From JABDIY01 sp963751955 (GTDB taxonomy: Bacteria; Actinomycetota; Acidimicrobiia; Acidimicrobiales; SZUA-35), in the NCBI GenBank assembly GCA_963751955.1, contig CAVVWM010000004.1:19302-83301 (forward strand): a stretch of DNA of 64,000 nt, given 5' to 3'. How positions within the stretch are numbered: position 1 is the stretch's first letter; every line of letters starts with the position of its first letter. Below, piece by piece: positions 43,672 to 54,657 of the stretch. The position numbers were made by a program, and so were the translations under genes. Below the pieces are notes generated by a model that searched no databases, had not been told where the DNA came from, and was given only the letters and a program-made list of their open reading frames with translations.

Positions 43672-43689
43672 GTCAGCGGAGGGATCCAG
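43672..43689 (+). repeat. 18-bp flank shared with 45706-45723
   Basis: GTCAGCGGAGGGATCCAG is identical in both places, each four bases after a PIR47 copy. At 45706 it encodes part of the end of a GH4 gene (WIPPL on the minus strand), so this copy is a short relic of that gene end. Confidence 0.75.
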
Positions 43690-43778
43690 CAAAGCGAGTG
43701 CACCCGCGAAGTAGCCGCTCGGCAGAATCCCCAGCCAATCTCTGCGTGCACTGCGGTGGGCGGTCTGGCCACCGAGGC

Positions 43779-45453
43779 TCAGCTGTCGGTGTTCTGTGAG
43801 AACTCCGCGAATTCGCCACCAGCGGCCACCTCAGCAAGATCCACCGGCTCATCACGCAAGTACCGATCGAAGAAAGCTTCGGTAATCGCCACACTCTCGG
43901 GGAATCTGGCCGATGTCGGATCGAGCCATCCGAGGTGACTCTCATATTCAAAGACAGCGAGATACGAGTCACTCGCCCAGGTGTCATGCAGCTCCCGGAG
44001 CCTTCCTACTGGTGCGGTCTGATCAGCCGCAGACCCCAGCTGCAAGATGGGGATCGAGCCGGGGACCACTCCGGCCGTGTACTCGTTGTTGTCGAAGTCA
44101 TACAGAGTGCCGGCGTGGGCGACCACGGCATCGATACGAGGATCTGCACAGCACGTCGATGTGGTAAGGCCGAACACCGTTGTTCCACCCCCCGAAGCCC
44201 CAACCACCCCCACCCGTTCTGAATCGATCGCCGCGCTCAGCTCGTCCCCGAGAACACCGGAAAGCACCTCGTCGATCACGAAGGAAACATCGCCGGGTTG
44301 TTTGAGCACCCCCGAAGCGCTGTTTCCCGGGAAGGACGACTCCGGGAAACCGGACAGTAACCACGATGTACCCGTGCGAGGCCAGCATCTGTTCAGGGGG
44401 CAGTGTCAAGCCTGCGTCGAACAACGCATGGGCAGAGATGACGAGTGGGTGAGACCCCGGACTCACTTGTGAATCGTGCCCACCGGTAGGCGACGGGTAC
44501 ACCACGCTCAGCAAGAGCGCACGTTCGTCTGCTGCTGGCACGACCGTACGGTCGTTGCTGACGATCTGGTCGATCGAACGACTGCCGTCGGTCACCTCGG
44601 TTTCAAGCCGACCCACGCGGTAGGGACCGATCGGTTCACGGACAGGCGTCTGAGCGTCTACTCCGATAGACGGCCCAAAGACAAGCTGGTCGAACAGATG
44701 CTCGTCGACTTCTGCACTCCATGTGTCGAAGTGTTCGGTCGGGGCCTCGACAACAACAAGCATCAGCGTGTCAGCGGCTTCCAGCGCCCAGAGCGTTTGA
44801 TCATATCCAGCGCTGTTGCCCCACAGGTTCTGCCATCCCATCGTCTGAAAGAGCGACTCCCAGCAGCAGTCGTCTTCGGCCGACCAGGAGATCCGCCACC
44901 AGGAACCGCTGAGCCCGCCGATCGAGCCCTCGCCCTCGGCGACGACGATGGACCCGTCGAGCTGGCCGAGAAAGCCAGACAGATCGGTTGTTGCGGGGTA
45001 GCGCTCGAGTTGGTGACCGTTGGCGTCGCTGCGGACGAGCGTGTCGACCTCGAAGAAGCCCACACCGAAATAGTCGTCGCCGCGGTCGATCCCCACCATC
45101 TCGATCTCCCCCGCTTCGGCCCGCGTTACGTTGAAAACCGCCGTGGTCTGAACCTTCAGTTTGACCGGGAGAAATTCAGACTCATAGAGACCAGGTTCAA
45201 GCGGATTGAACTCGTTGGTCACGGTGATCGGCTCGGCGACCGGTGCCGGCAGTTCCGCGGACTCCACATCCTTCCCGGTCGTGCTGGACTGAAGCGTGCT
45301 GGCCACTTCACTGTCATCAGTTTCCTGCGCGCTTGCCGGTTGCGCCGCCGACGACCCACTCGATGAGCAACTCGTCACAACCATGAGACAAACCAACAGC
45401 GCCCTGCCTCTTGCCGCCACAAGTCTTGCCCCAACCACAAACTCGATCATCAC
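43779..45453 (-). pseudogene. Alpha/beta hydrolase lipoprotein, one frameshift
   Basis: ATG 45453 starts a lipoprotein signal (LVCLMVVTSCSSSGSS), a Ser/Thr-rich linker and a domain with EPGLYESEFLPVKLKV and WWRISWSAEDDCCWESLFQT. It then enters an alpha/beta hydrolase: PLVISAHALFDAGLTL, MLASHGYIVVTVRFPG. A one-base frame change near 44310 leads to DSERVGVVGASGGGTTVFGL (nucleophile Ser in G-x-S-x-G), IPILQLGSAADQTAPVGRLR (acid) and a final His region (YESHLGW). Joined length ~555 residues. It could be an esterase or dienelactone-hydrolase-like protein. Confidence 0.82.
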
Positions 45454-45456
45454 CGA

Positions 45457-45657
45457 TCAGGGGTCGAGGGTCAACAGCCCATCAAGCACCCAGGCGCAAC
45501 ACCAGGTGGTCGAACCGCCTATGGACGTCGCAAACGCATCTAATGACAGACGACGAATCCCCGGGCTCAGGGAGTCCAGGGATCTCAACCGTTCATAGGC
45601 CGCACCATCATCTGGACCAACCCCGAACCACCCACCAATCCTCAGGTAAACGGTCGA
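45457..45657 (-). pseudogene. Possible C-terminal gene fragment ending beside the hydrolase gene
   Basis: A minus-strand frame from 45657 reads MSTVYLRIGGWFGVGPDDGA, AYERLRSLDSLSPGIRRLSL and WCCAWVLDGLLTLDP; its first codons lie in the left arm of PIR47 copy 19. The sequence looks like a protein tail that begins at the repeat. It ends four bases before the start of the hydrolase gene. No family is recognised. Confidence 0.3.
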
Positions 45658-45701
45658 CATGCGGCGGAACTGTTGGAGAGCAACACTTCCGGCGCACATC
45701 G
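45655..45701 (+). repeat. PIR47 copy 19
   Basis: CGACATGCGGCGGAACTGTT... with one stem change (A-C-T), loop GAGAG, right arm CAACACTTCCGGCGCACATCG. Last copy before a 10-kb repeat-free stretch. Confidence 0.9.
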
Positions 45702-45705
45702 GCAG

Positions 45706-46632
45706 GTCAGCGGAGGGATCCAGTCGCCGTGGGCGTCGAGGAGAGCGTCGACCAGTTCCCAGATCTGATCCAAATCAAGCTCGGCGGCGGTGTGGGGGGC
45801 AGCGCCCCGGGTACTCGTCGAGGGGCACGTTCAGCGCGGCGCGGACGTCGGGCCGGGAACGCTTCAGGTACCACCAGGGACGTACTCGGCGAAGTGCTCG
45901 CTCGACTCGGTGACGAAGTACCCGAGCCGACGGAGCGCGTCGTAGCGGACGCGGTTCCAGTCCGGGACCTGGCCGTCGCGCGCGATCCGCTGCAGCCGCG
46001 GGTAGAGGTCTTCGCCTCGGTGCTCGAGCTTCAGGTAGAAGGCCATGTGGTTGATGCCCGCTGCCCGGTACTCGATCTCGGCGGCCGGCAGCCCCAGGTC
46101 GTCGGCGAGCTGCTCGATGGTCCCCTGGACGCTGTGGCACAAGCCGACGGTGTGCACGGGGGAGCTCGGTGAGCGCCCAGCAGACCATCGCCATCGGGTT
46201 GACGTAGTTGAGGTGGAGCGCGTCGGGGCAGTGCCGCTCCATGTCGCGCACGATGCCGAGCATGACCGGGACGGTGCGCACGGCGCGGAAGATGCCGCCG
46301 ATGCCGAGCGTGTCGCCGATCGTCTGCTCGAGCCCGAAGCGCTTGGGGACCTCGAAGTCGGTGACCGTGGCCGGGCGGTAGCCGCCCACCTGGAACATGG
46401 TGATCACGTAGTCGGCGCCGTCGAAGGAGGCACGACGGTCGGTGGTCGCTTCGATGTGGGCGTCGACACTGAGCGCAGCGGCTGGCTGCGACGATCTCGC
46501 AGGTTGAAGGCACTCGGTGTCGATGTCGTGCAAGCTGATCGTTGCGCTGGCCAACTCGGGTAGCTGAAGATGTCACCGAAAGATTCTTGGTGAACACCGT
46601 CGACCTGCTGCAACGAAACAGACTCTGGTCAT
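45706..46632 (-). pseudogene. GH4 family glycosidase (MelA-like), frameshifted and internally deleted
   Basis: Start ATG 46632 gives MTRVCFVAAG then, after indels, STVFTKNLSGDIFSYPELAS, the NAD-binding GH4 head. Further pieces are TDFEVPKRFGLEQTIGDTLG, VMLGIVRDMERHCPDALHLN, CHSVQGTIEQLADDLGLPAA and GINHMAFYLKLEHRGEDLYP (metal/catalytic Cys-His region). About 120 residues are missing before ELDLDQIWELVDALLDAHGD then WIPPL, which is the usual GH4 end. At least four frame changes are needed. GH4 enzymes use NAD+ and Mn2+. It is not functional as read. Confidence 0.72.
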
Positions 46633-46875
46633 GGGCGAAAGGTACCTCCCGGCCACCTCCGCAGCGGCACTCGTACTGTCAGACCACGGTCGGACCTCAG
46701 CTGTTGGCTATCGGTAAGTTGGCTACGCGTCGCAGTTCCCGGTACGACCTGGTTAGCCGTTCGGAGCTTTTCACTGGCATACACGGTCCAACGATCGGTG
46801 AATGCAGCGCCCGGCGCCCCAGTGTTCACATGCCCTCGTGCTTTCGGCCCCCGGCCCGACGGAAGTGGTTTCTCA
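46633..46875. other. Intergenic, no recognisable feature
   Basis: A 243-base gap between the start of the GH4 gene and the 3' end of the DUF2971 gene. It contains no clear frame or hairpin, only weak GGAGG-like sites near the GH4 start. Confidence 0.5.
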
Positions 46876-47736
46876 TCAGGCCATCCAAATATCCGAGCGC
46901 CGAATCTCAGGGACCCGTGTTGACTCATCGGGACTCCAAAACGACCCCTCGAGGAGCATTTGGAGCCCCGCTTTGTACTTGGGTTCGTGAAGCTTCGGGC
47001 GAAGCATCACGGACACCAGCGGCGTTGGTGCTTTCGGGCCGAAGCCCCTTTGCAGACCATCAAGCGGCACCTCGCCATACGGGACAAGTGCTCCATCGCC
47101 TCTCGCCCGGTACTTCAAGACGTCAGCGCCGATCGGGATGTACTCCTCCGGCTTCGAGTAAACGGGAGTGTGTCTGAAGAACAGGAAGGCACGCCACTCC
47201 TGCTCGTGGACGTACGTGGGGTGCTTCATGAGCTGAAGACGCCACGCATCATCATGAGCTCCGTCCAGTACCCGCGCGATTGCGTTCCGCTGAGAATCCC
47301 TGTCGTAGTCCACCCTGCCGAAAACGGGACGCTTGTTTATGTACGTTCCTTCCGCACCCTGCAGGACCCGCCAAGCGTCGGCCAATGGTGCGAAATCGAT
47401 CCCGATGCAGAAGCCCTCCCCGAGCGGCCCCGTACTCTCGCCACAACGGCAACTCGTCCTCACCTTCAGATAGCGACAGCGTGAGGTACCTGTCTCCAGT
47501 TGCAAATTGATCGCACTCTCAACGGCAGCTGTGGAAAATCCGTGTTCGTCAGCGACCTCGCCGACCAGCTCTCGCACGTAGAGCCGTTCAGATGGGTCGT
47601 TCATGAATGCCGGATGCGAAAACCACAATTGTCGGCTGCGGACTATTCCGAGAAGACCCTCAGCATCCGTGTAGTGGTAGAGCACACCTGGAAAGTTGTC
47701 GTAGACCCCACTCAAGTCATCAACCTGCGACGCCAT
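46876..47736 (-). CDS. DUF2971 family protein
   Basis: A 286-residue protein starting MASQVDDLSGVYDNFPGVLY. It has the DUF2971 head (LYHYTDAEGLLGIVRSRQLW, then FSHPAFMNDPSERLYVRELV) and tail (MKHPTYVHEQEWRAFLFFRH). In the middle, ~47425-47495, the frame used by the family is a different one: RYLTLSLSEGEDELPLWREY, then GAARGG. Two compensating indels therefore keep the whole frame open but scramble ~24 residues. The protein lies next to a type I restriction system. DUF2971 proteins appear in bacterial defence islands, but no function is established here. Confidence 0.78.
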   Translation of the reverse strand: MASQVDDLSGVYDNFPGVLYHYTDAEGLLGIVRSRQLWFSHPAFMNDPSERLYVRELVGEVADEHGFSTAAVESAINLQLETGTSRCRYLKVRTSCRCGESTGPLGEGFCIGIDFAPLADAWRVLQGAEGTYINKRPVFGRVDYDRDSQRNAIARVLDGAHDDAWRLQLMKHPTYVHEQEWRAFLFFRHTPVYSKPEEYIPIGADVLKYRARGDGALVPYGEVPLDGLQRGFGPKAPTPLVSVMLRPKLHEPKYKAGLQMLLEGSFWSPDESTRVPEIRRSDIWMA

Positions 47737-47775
47737 CCCGTTTGGCGTGGGATTCCTGCGTTCCGCACGGCAAGC

Positions 47776-50700
47776 TCACTGTGACTCCCCGAATCTCTCA
47801 CGCAGGAAGTATTCCAAGTCATGAGTCGGTACCGCCCGGGTCGAGTTGGGGAGGCGCTCGTACAGCACCGGATCACCCTTGCCGGCCGCCGACCACGTGG
47901 GCGCCGACGCCGGGATGTCGATGCGGCAGATCTCCTTGTCCTCGACGATGTGGATCCGCACACGCAGGCGGCGCAGGACTCCTCGGCCGAGGTGGTTGAT
48001 GATGATGTCGGTCAGCCAGTTGAGCCAGTTGTCGATGTCGGGCGTCTTGAACGTCTCGTAGTCGGGCTTCAGCCCGACGGCGCCCCCTTGTCGTTCACGC
48101 CGATCAGCAGCGTGCCGCCCTTGGCGTTGGCGAAGCCGGCGATGGTCTTGGTGATCACCGCCGGCGCCTTCTTGGTGACCTTGCCGTCGGTGTCCCAGCG
48201 GGCGCTGGTCTTGAACTCGACGACATCGCTCTCCTCGCCGGCCATCAGCCGTTCGAGCGGCAGCGCCCAGGTCTCGCGTGTTCCGTAGAGCTCCTCGATC
48301 ATCCGGGCGAACCGCTCGGCGTCGGCCTGGTCGACGTCGGCGTCGGTGACGTCTTCCTCGGTCGTCGGCAGCGTCGCCGACCGGCGACGGCGCAGCGACG
48401 CTCGTCCGTCGTCGTAGACGCTCTCGCCGTCGTTGCCGAAGCTGGCGTAGATGTGTTCGTAGATCGCCTGGCGCTTCTCGTCGAAGATCTCCCGCCCGTA
48501 CGCCTCGGGCAGTTCGTCGTCGAGCACCCGACGGATCGCGACCCGCAGCGCCGCCTTGCTCTGCTCCTTCTTCTTCCAGTCGAGGACGAGCGTCTCTTCG
48601 ATGTGGGCCAGCAGCCGCTGTGCCGCAGCTCGCACCTTGCGCAGCTCGCCGTCGGTCAGCTCCGGTGCCGGCTTGGTCAGCAGGTCGAAGATGGCCAGCT
48701 CGGCTTCGGTCAGGTCCTCCTCGACGACCCGGCGCTGGTGCTCGTCGAGCGAGCCATGCAAGCTGGGCCAGACGCCGCAGGTACTCCTCGGCGTTGAGGG
48801 TGCCGGCGTTGTAGTCGGCGATCAGCTGACGGAGTCGCTCGGCCAGGTGGATGACCGTCGGGTTCTTCCGGACCGCCTCGTCGATCTGCTTCTCGAGCTC
48901 TCGCTCGACGGCCTTGGCGGCCGTGCGCTTGTTGGCGGCGAACGTGATGGCGAGCTGTTCCCAGTCGATCTGGTTCAGATCGAGGAGCGCCTGCTCCTCG
49001 CCCGCGGCCCGGATGATGTACTCCCGGGTGCCGACCGACCGGTCGAGCAGCTCGGACACCCCGTCCATCACGTCGGAGATGTCGGGCTGCTCCCCCAGCG
49101 ACGCCATCTTGTTGGCGACGTTGCGGATGATCGACACCCGCTTCGTTGCCCGGATCGCCGCCGGGTCGGGCATCAGCGACTTGTACGCCTTGCGGACCCG
49201 GTTGGCGAGCTGCACCCAGCCCTTGCGGGTCGCCTCGTCGATCAGCAGCGCCTCGACGGTGGAGTCGAGCAGGTTGACGAACTCGAACCCGGTCGCCGCC
49301 TCCAGGTCGGTCAGCTCGATGTCGTTGGCCGCCAGGTAGTCCTCGGCCTCGGCCAGCACAGCATCCAAGCGCAGCGCGGAGGTCGTCGGTCGGTTGGATC
49401 GGGCTGCCGATCTCGCCGCTGCGGTCGACGCCGTAGATCGCGAGCGCCTTCTCGAGGTTCCGGAACACGCCGATGTAGTCGACGATCAGCCCGTTGTCCT
49501 TGTCGGGGAACACCCGGTTGGCTCGGGCGATCGTCTGCATCAGCGTGTGGTTGCGCATCGGCTTGTCGAGGTAGATCGTCGACGTCGACGGCGCGTCGAA
49601 GCCGGTCAGCCACATGGCGCACACGAACACGAGCCGGAACGGGTCGTCGGAGTCCTTGAACTTCGTGTCGAGGTCCTCGTCGTTCATCTTCCGCCGGTGC
49701 GGCGCGATGTCGAGGCCGAGCTCGGCCATGTCGGCGACTTCGTTCTGGGCCTGCGAGACCACGACCGCCATGTCGGTCTCTCGCATCCACCGGAGCTGGT
49801 ACTCCTTCGGCGCCCGCTCCAGCTCGCGGCAGCGTCTCGATCTCGGCTTCGAGCTCGGCGATGGTGCGCGGCCCACTCGGCCGACACCAGGTCGTACATG
49901 CGCACGGCGGTGGCCTTGTCGATGGCCGACGTACATCGCCTTGCCGAGGAACCCCCGGCCGGCGAAGTGCTCGACCAGGTCGGCGGCGATCTCTTCGAGC
50001 CGCTTCGGGCCGGGTGATCAGCTGGTACTGCTGGGAGAACTCGCGGGCGACCGCCTTCTCCTGCGTCTCGTCGAGCTCGGCTTCCTCGAGCAGGTCTTCG
50101 AGTTCGTCGTCGAAGTTCTCGTTGGTGAGCTGCAGCTCGGGGATGCGGTTCTCGTAGTAGAGCGGGACGGTGGCGCCGTCGTCGATCGAGTCGGCGAAGT
50201 TGTAGATCGACACGTAGTCGCCGAACACCCGCCGGGTCTCCTGCTCCTCGCCCTCGATCAGCGGCGTGCCGGTGAAGCCGAGGAACGAGGCGTTCGGCAG
50301 CGCCTGCCGCATGTTGACCGCCAGCGTGTCGTACTGGATGCGGTGCGCCTCGTCGGTGATCACGATGATGTCGTCCCGCTCCGACAGCACCGGCATGTCG
50401 CTCGCCCTTCTCGGGCGGGATGAACTTGTGGATCAGCGTGAAGACGTAGCGATGGTCCTGGCCGAGCAGCTCCCGCAGATGCGCCGACGTCTCGGCGTGG
50501 ACCTCGACGCCCGCGGTGATCACTCCGGAGTCGGCGAACTCCTCGTAGAGCTGCTCGTCGAGCTCCTTGCGGTCGGTGACCATCACGAACGTCCAGTTGC
50601 CCGGCCGCTTCCGCAGCACCTTCTGGGTGAACCACATCATCGACAGCGACTTGCCCGACCCCTGGGTGTGCCAGAACACCCCGAGCCGGCCCTCGCGTTC

Positions 50701-51584
50701 CTTGACCTGGTAGGTGGCCTCGAGGGCGTTGTTCACGCCGAGGTACTGGTGGTTCTTGGCGACCTTCTTGACCAGGCTGCCGGTGCGCTTGCCCTCGGCG
50801 TCGATCGTGCCGCCGGTCTCGGTGTAGGCGACGAAGTTCTCGACGATGTCGAGCATCCGGTGCGGCTCACACGTCGCCCGCAGCATCGTCTCCAGCGACA
50901 CGACGCCCGGCTTCGGCCTCGTCGTCGATCTTCTTCCACTCGGCGAAGAACTCCCACGGCGCGTACGTCGAGCCCATCCGGCTCTCCGACCCGTTCGACA
51001 GGATGACGAACGCGTTGAACCAGAACAGCTGCGGGATCTCCGACCGGTAGGCCCGCAGGTTGTCGTGGTAGCCTCGTGCACCGTCGCGTTCGGGCGCCTT
51101 CAGCTCGATGAAGCCGAGCGGGATGCCGTTGACGAACAGCACGATGTCGGTGCGCGGGTGTGCAGCTCGCCCGTGACCCACAGCTGCGACACCGCCAGCG
51201 AACTCGTTCTGATCCGACGACGTTCCAGGTCGACGAACCGAACCCGGCGAGGCTCCTTGCTTGCCCTGCTCGTTCTCGGCCTGCACGACGACGCCATCGC
51301 GCAGCAGCTCCCACACCGCCTTGTTCGCCCGCACCGGATCGAGCGACGACCGATCCTCCATGAACTCCGCCACCGCCGCGTCGACGCACCGAGTCGAGCC
51401 CGAGGTTCAGCCGCTGAACTGCGTCACGAAGCCGAGCGTCCAGGAACGACGTCGGCTCTTGCTCGACCGACCGAGCTCGCGGCCGAGCTCTCGTCGAACC
51501 CGTGACGGTCTCCCAGCCCAGCTCCGCGAGAAGCTCCAGCGCCGGCTGCTCGACCGCCGCATCCTCCTGAACCCTCGGACTCAC
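47776..51584 (-). pseudogene. hsdR: Type I restriction subunit HsdR with C-terminal AlbA_2 (Schlafen-type) domain, many frameshifts
   Basis: GTG 51584 starts MSPRVQEDAAVEQPALELLA. Pieces in several frames, in order, are: the nuclease-like N-terminal region (RTDIVLFVNGIPLGFIELKA, PD...ExK type), Walker A HTQGSGKSLSMMWF, DEAH box (IIVITDEAHRIQYDTLAVNM, then FLGFTGTPLIEGEEQETRRV), and motif IV-VI (LTGFDAPSTSTIYLDKPMRN, then IARANRVFPDKDNGLIVDYI). The HsdR helical domain ends near EKRQAIYEHIYASF. Downstream in the same frame lies ESDVVEFKTSARWDTDGKVT, then ITKTIAGFANAKGGTLLIGV, an AlbA_2 domain, then a final segment in the last frame to 47776. About ten frame changes (near 51490, 51200, 50920, 50400, 50010, 49950, 49850, 49370, 48755 and 48080) interrupt it. 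Confidence 0.85.
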
Positions 51585-51587
51585 GAC

Positions 51588-52880
51588 TCACGCCAGCACA
51601 CCATCCAGATCGAGCTCCGACACGTCCAACTCCCCCGACACCAACCGCGGGAGCAGGAGGTCACGAGCTTCGCGCAAGGACGCGATTCTGTCGTGACAAG
51701 TTCGTCGACGAGCTCATGCAGCGGCTCCGCATCGTCGGACTGCGAACGCAGCTCGAGCACTCGGCGGCGGACGCGGAATCGCATCGCCTCAAGCGATCGT
51801 GTCGACAGTTCTGCTGCGCCCCATGCACCGGTCGTATCGCTCAGCACCTGGCGATGTCACGGCGGTCGCTCTGACAGGCCAGCGCAAGACAGTCGAGCGG
51901 CCGAACTCCGGTGCGAGCCGAACAGTCGTGGCTCTGCAAGCCGACGTGCTCGAAGCCGGCTCTCGGTCGAGCCATCGCCAGCCTCCGAATCGTTCCCGGC
52001 TGACGACCAGGATCGTCGCGACGACGTGTCGCTCGAGGACGAGCTGTCGTGCCTTCGTTGCTCGCGACTGCGTAGTCCATCCGTGTCGAGCGTCAGCGAG
52101 CATCGACGTCAGTGCCGCTCGTGATCCATGGAATATCGCCGATCGCCAGTACGTCCTCGATGATCGTCTTGGCGGATGCCGCTCGCCTGATGAGCCATTC
52201 GCCGCAGATCGCCGAGCGTTCGACCTCCCACCCCTCGGGGATGGGGCCGAGTTCGGAGTCGACCAGCTCGACGTCCTCGTGGCCGGGGAACCGGAAGTGC
52301 ACGAACCACTCCCGGTACAACACCCGAGCCATCTCCTCCAAGATCTCAATCCGCCGCCGGTTGTTCTCGATCAGATCGTCGAACGACTCGAAGGACCGCT
52401 GCGATCTGCATCCTGGGCCTCGAGGCGGCGGAAGTCGCAACTCGGCAGCTCGCGGAACGTCGTGATCGGTGATGTCGGTCGACCGTCGACTGCCGACGTT
52501 CGTCTCGATGAACGCTCGACGCCGAGCTCGAGGGCCTGCAACGTGTAGAGCACGAATCGCGAGCATCGACCTGCGCTCGAGTCTGGCACGAATCAGCGCA
52601 GGTCGGCGCCAGACGTGCCTCGAACCCTTCGCGGATGATGCGCAACGATGCCAGCGTCGCCTCGTCGTGCAGACGATGTCGCCGCCTCGTGAGCGACCCG
52701 GTCGGATCCACTGTCGCGATGTCTTCGTCGGCGATGATCGCTCCGCCTCAGTCGACGAGTCGGATGCCGATCGTCGAGATTCTTGATGCCGAGGTACGAC
52801 GGCCCGACGTCGCAGGCTTCGGAGTCGCGCGAGGTCCGTCGCAGACTCGGCCATGACGCTCGCCAGCGTTACCGAGTCCG
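51588..52880 (-). pseudogene. hsdS: Type I specificity subunit HsdS, frameshifted
   Basis: Recognisable pieces in several frames include DADSVTLASVMAESATDLAR at the N-terminal end, VGPSYLGIKNL (first target-recognition half), the central conserved helix ENNRRRIEILEEMARVLYRE then WFVHFRFPGHEDVELVDSEL, GPIPEGWEVE (start of the second half) and a C-terminal LLLPRLVSGELDVSELDLDG. The stop at 51588-51590 is four bases before the hsdR start, and the 5' end overlaps or abuts hsdM. HsdS sets the target sequence of the complex. Frames change every 100-300 bases, so the coordinates are approximate. Confidence 0.8.
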
Positions 52881-52882
52881 CG

Positions 52883-54441
52883 TCACGCGTCGAGGACTCC
52901 GTGACAGCGACGTCGACCTTGCGCTCGCAAGCTCGTCGGCTTCGTCGCTGAGCTTGCTGAACTCCTCGAACAGCTCCTCGGCATCGCTCGTCGAAGTCGA
53001 CGCCGTCGTCTTCGGTCGGCGCGCGGTGCCGACGTAGCGGCCGGGGTTGAGGCTCCAGCCCTGCGCTTCGATCTCGTCGATCGTGGCGACCTTGCACAGG
53101 CCCGGCACGTCGACGTACGTGCCGTCCGGGAATCGGCTCGCTCGATCATCTCTCGGCTGCCGTCGTCGAACTCGAGGCTCCTCGCCCCGGTAGAGGCGGA
53201 CGATGTTGGCGAGGAACTCGATCTGCTCGGGCGTGAAGTCGCGGTGGGCCCGGTCGATCTGTCGGTAGATGTGGCGGGCGTCGATGAACAGCACCTTGTC
53301 GGCTCGCGGTGCCGTTGCGCTTGCCCTTGTCGAGGAACCACAGCGTGCACGGCAGGGTGACGGTGTAGAAGAAGTTCGAGCCGACGGCGACCATCACATC
53401 GACGGCTCGGTCCTCGATGAGCTTGCGGCGGATCTCCAGCTCCGAGCCGCGGGCGTCGGCGGCCGAGTTGGCCATGACGAACCCGGCGCGGCCCGTGTCG
53501 TTGAGCGCCGAGTAGAAGATCTGGATCCAGAGGTAGTTGGCGTTGTCGGTGCTTCGGGAGGCCGAACGGGAAGCGGGGGTCGTCCTCGAGCTTCTCCTTG
53601 TCGACCTTGTCGACGTTGAACGGCGGATTGGCCATCACGAAGTCGAACTTGCCGACGCTGTCGTGGAGGTCTTCGTAGTAGGTGTTGCCTCGACGGATGT
53701 CGCCGCCGAGGCCGTGGACGGCGAGGTTCATCTTGGCCAGCGGCACCGTGTCGTCGCGACTCCTCCTGGCCGTAGATGGAGAGCTCGCTGCCGGGGTTGC
53801 CTTGGTGGCGGGCGACGAAGTCGGCGCGACTGGACGAACATGCCGCCCGAGCCGCAGGCCGGGTCGAAGATCCTGCCGTGGAAGGGCTCGATGATCTCGA
53901 CGATCAGCTTGACGATCGAGGTCGGGCGTGAAGAACTCGCCGCCCCTCTGGCCCTCGGCCATGGCGAAGTTGCCGAGGAAGTATTCGTAGATCAGGCCGA
54001 AGGCGTCGCCCTCGATGTCGTCGGCGAGCGAGTTGAGCGTCCGCAGCAGCTCGATCGAGCACGTTGTTGGGGAGCGTGCCGTACACCTTGGGCAGCACGC
54101 CCTTGAGGTCGGGGTTGTGGTCTTCGATCGCCGCCATGGCGTCGTTGAGGACCCGGCCCGAGGTCCGCCGACTCGGGCAGGTTCAGCAGATGGTCGTACC
54201 GGGCCTCGTCCGGCAGGTACAGGACGCCTCGGGCCTTGTAGTCGTCGGGTCCGACCGGGTTGCGGGCGCTGCCGGTGCCGAGCTCGGCCTGGGCTGCGGC
54301 GAACCGCTCCTCGGCGAAGCGCAGGAAGATCAGCCCGAGCACGGGCCCGGAGTACTCCGAGGCCTGCAGCCCCGAGTTCGCCCGCAGCTCGTCGGCGGCA
54401 TCCCACAGCTTCTTCTGGACCTGCGCCAAGTCAGTCGCCAT
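52883..54441 (-). pseudogene. hsdM: Type I methylase subunit HsdM, frameshifted
   Basis: ATG 54441 starts MATDLAQVQKKLWDAADELR, the N-terminal HsdM helical domain, then SEYSGPVLGLIFLRFAEERF. Later pieces are LNSLADDIEGDAFGLIYEYF, LGNFAMAEGQRGGEFFTP, FDPACGSGGMFVQSRRFVAR (SAM site), LAKMNLAVHGLGGDIRRGNT, FDFVMANPPFNVDKVDKEKL (NPPF catalytic motif) and EELFEEFSKLSDEADELA at the end. At least five frame changes occur (near 54160, 53920, 53830, 53550 and 53300). In type I systems it methylates adenine and forms M2S with HsdS. Confidence 0.87.
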
Positions 54442-54657
54442 CAGATACCTGCCCGGTCTTTGTCGCAACCACCGAGCCATCTTCCCACGCACCATCTCTT
54501 GCGACCAGTTCCATAGCCGTTGATCTTCGACCCGAAACGACGCGTGCGGACCTGGTGAGACACCAAGATCCCGCGGTTGACCTGCTCACTCGGTTTTCCA
54601 GCCAGCGAACCCTCACCGTTAGCCTGACCGTCTCCCACCCAGTCCCCCGGAGGTCTC
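54442..54657. other. Divergent promoter region of hsdM and the SDR gene
   Basis: A 216-base gap between divergent starts. The open frames that cross it lack family features, and I see no clear palindrome. Confidence 0.4.

Noticed and set aside
48556..49659. Plus-strand frames across the hsd locus
   Set aside because: They are shadows of hsdR; minus-strand motifs are clear despite the frameshifts.
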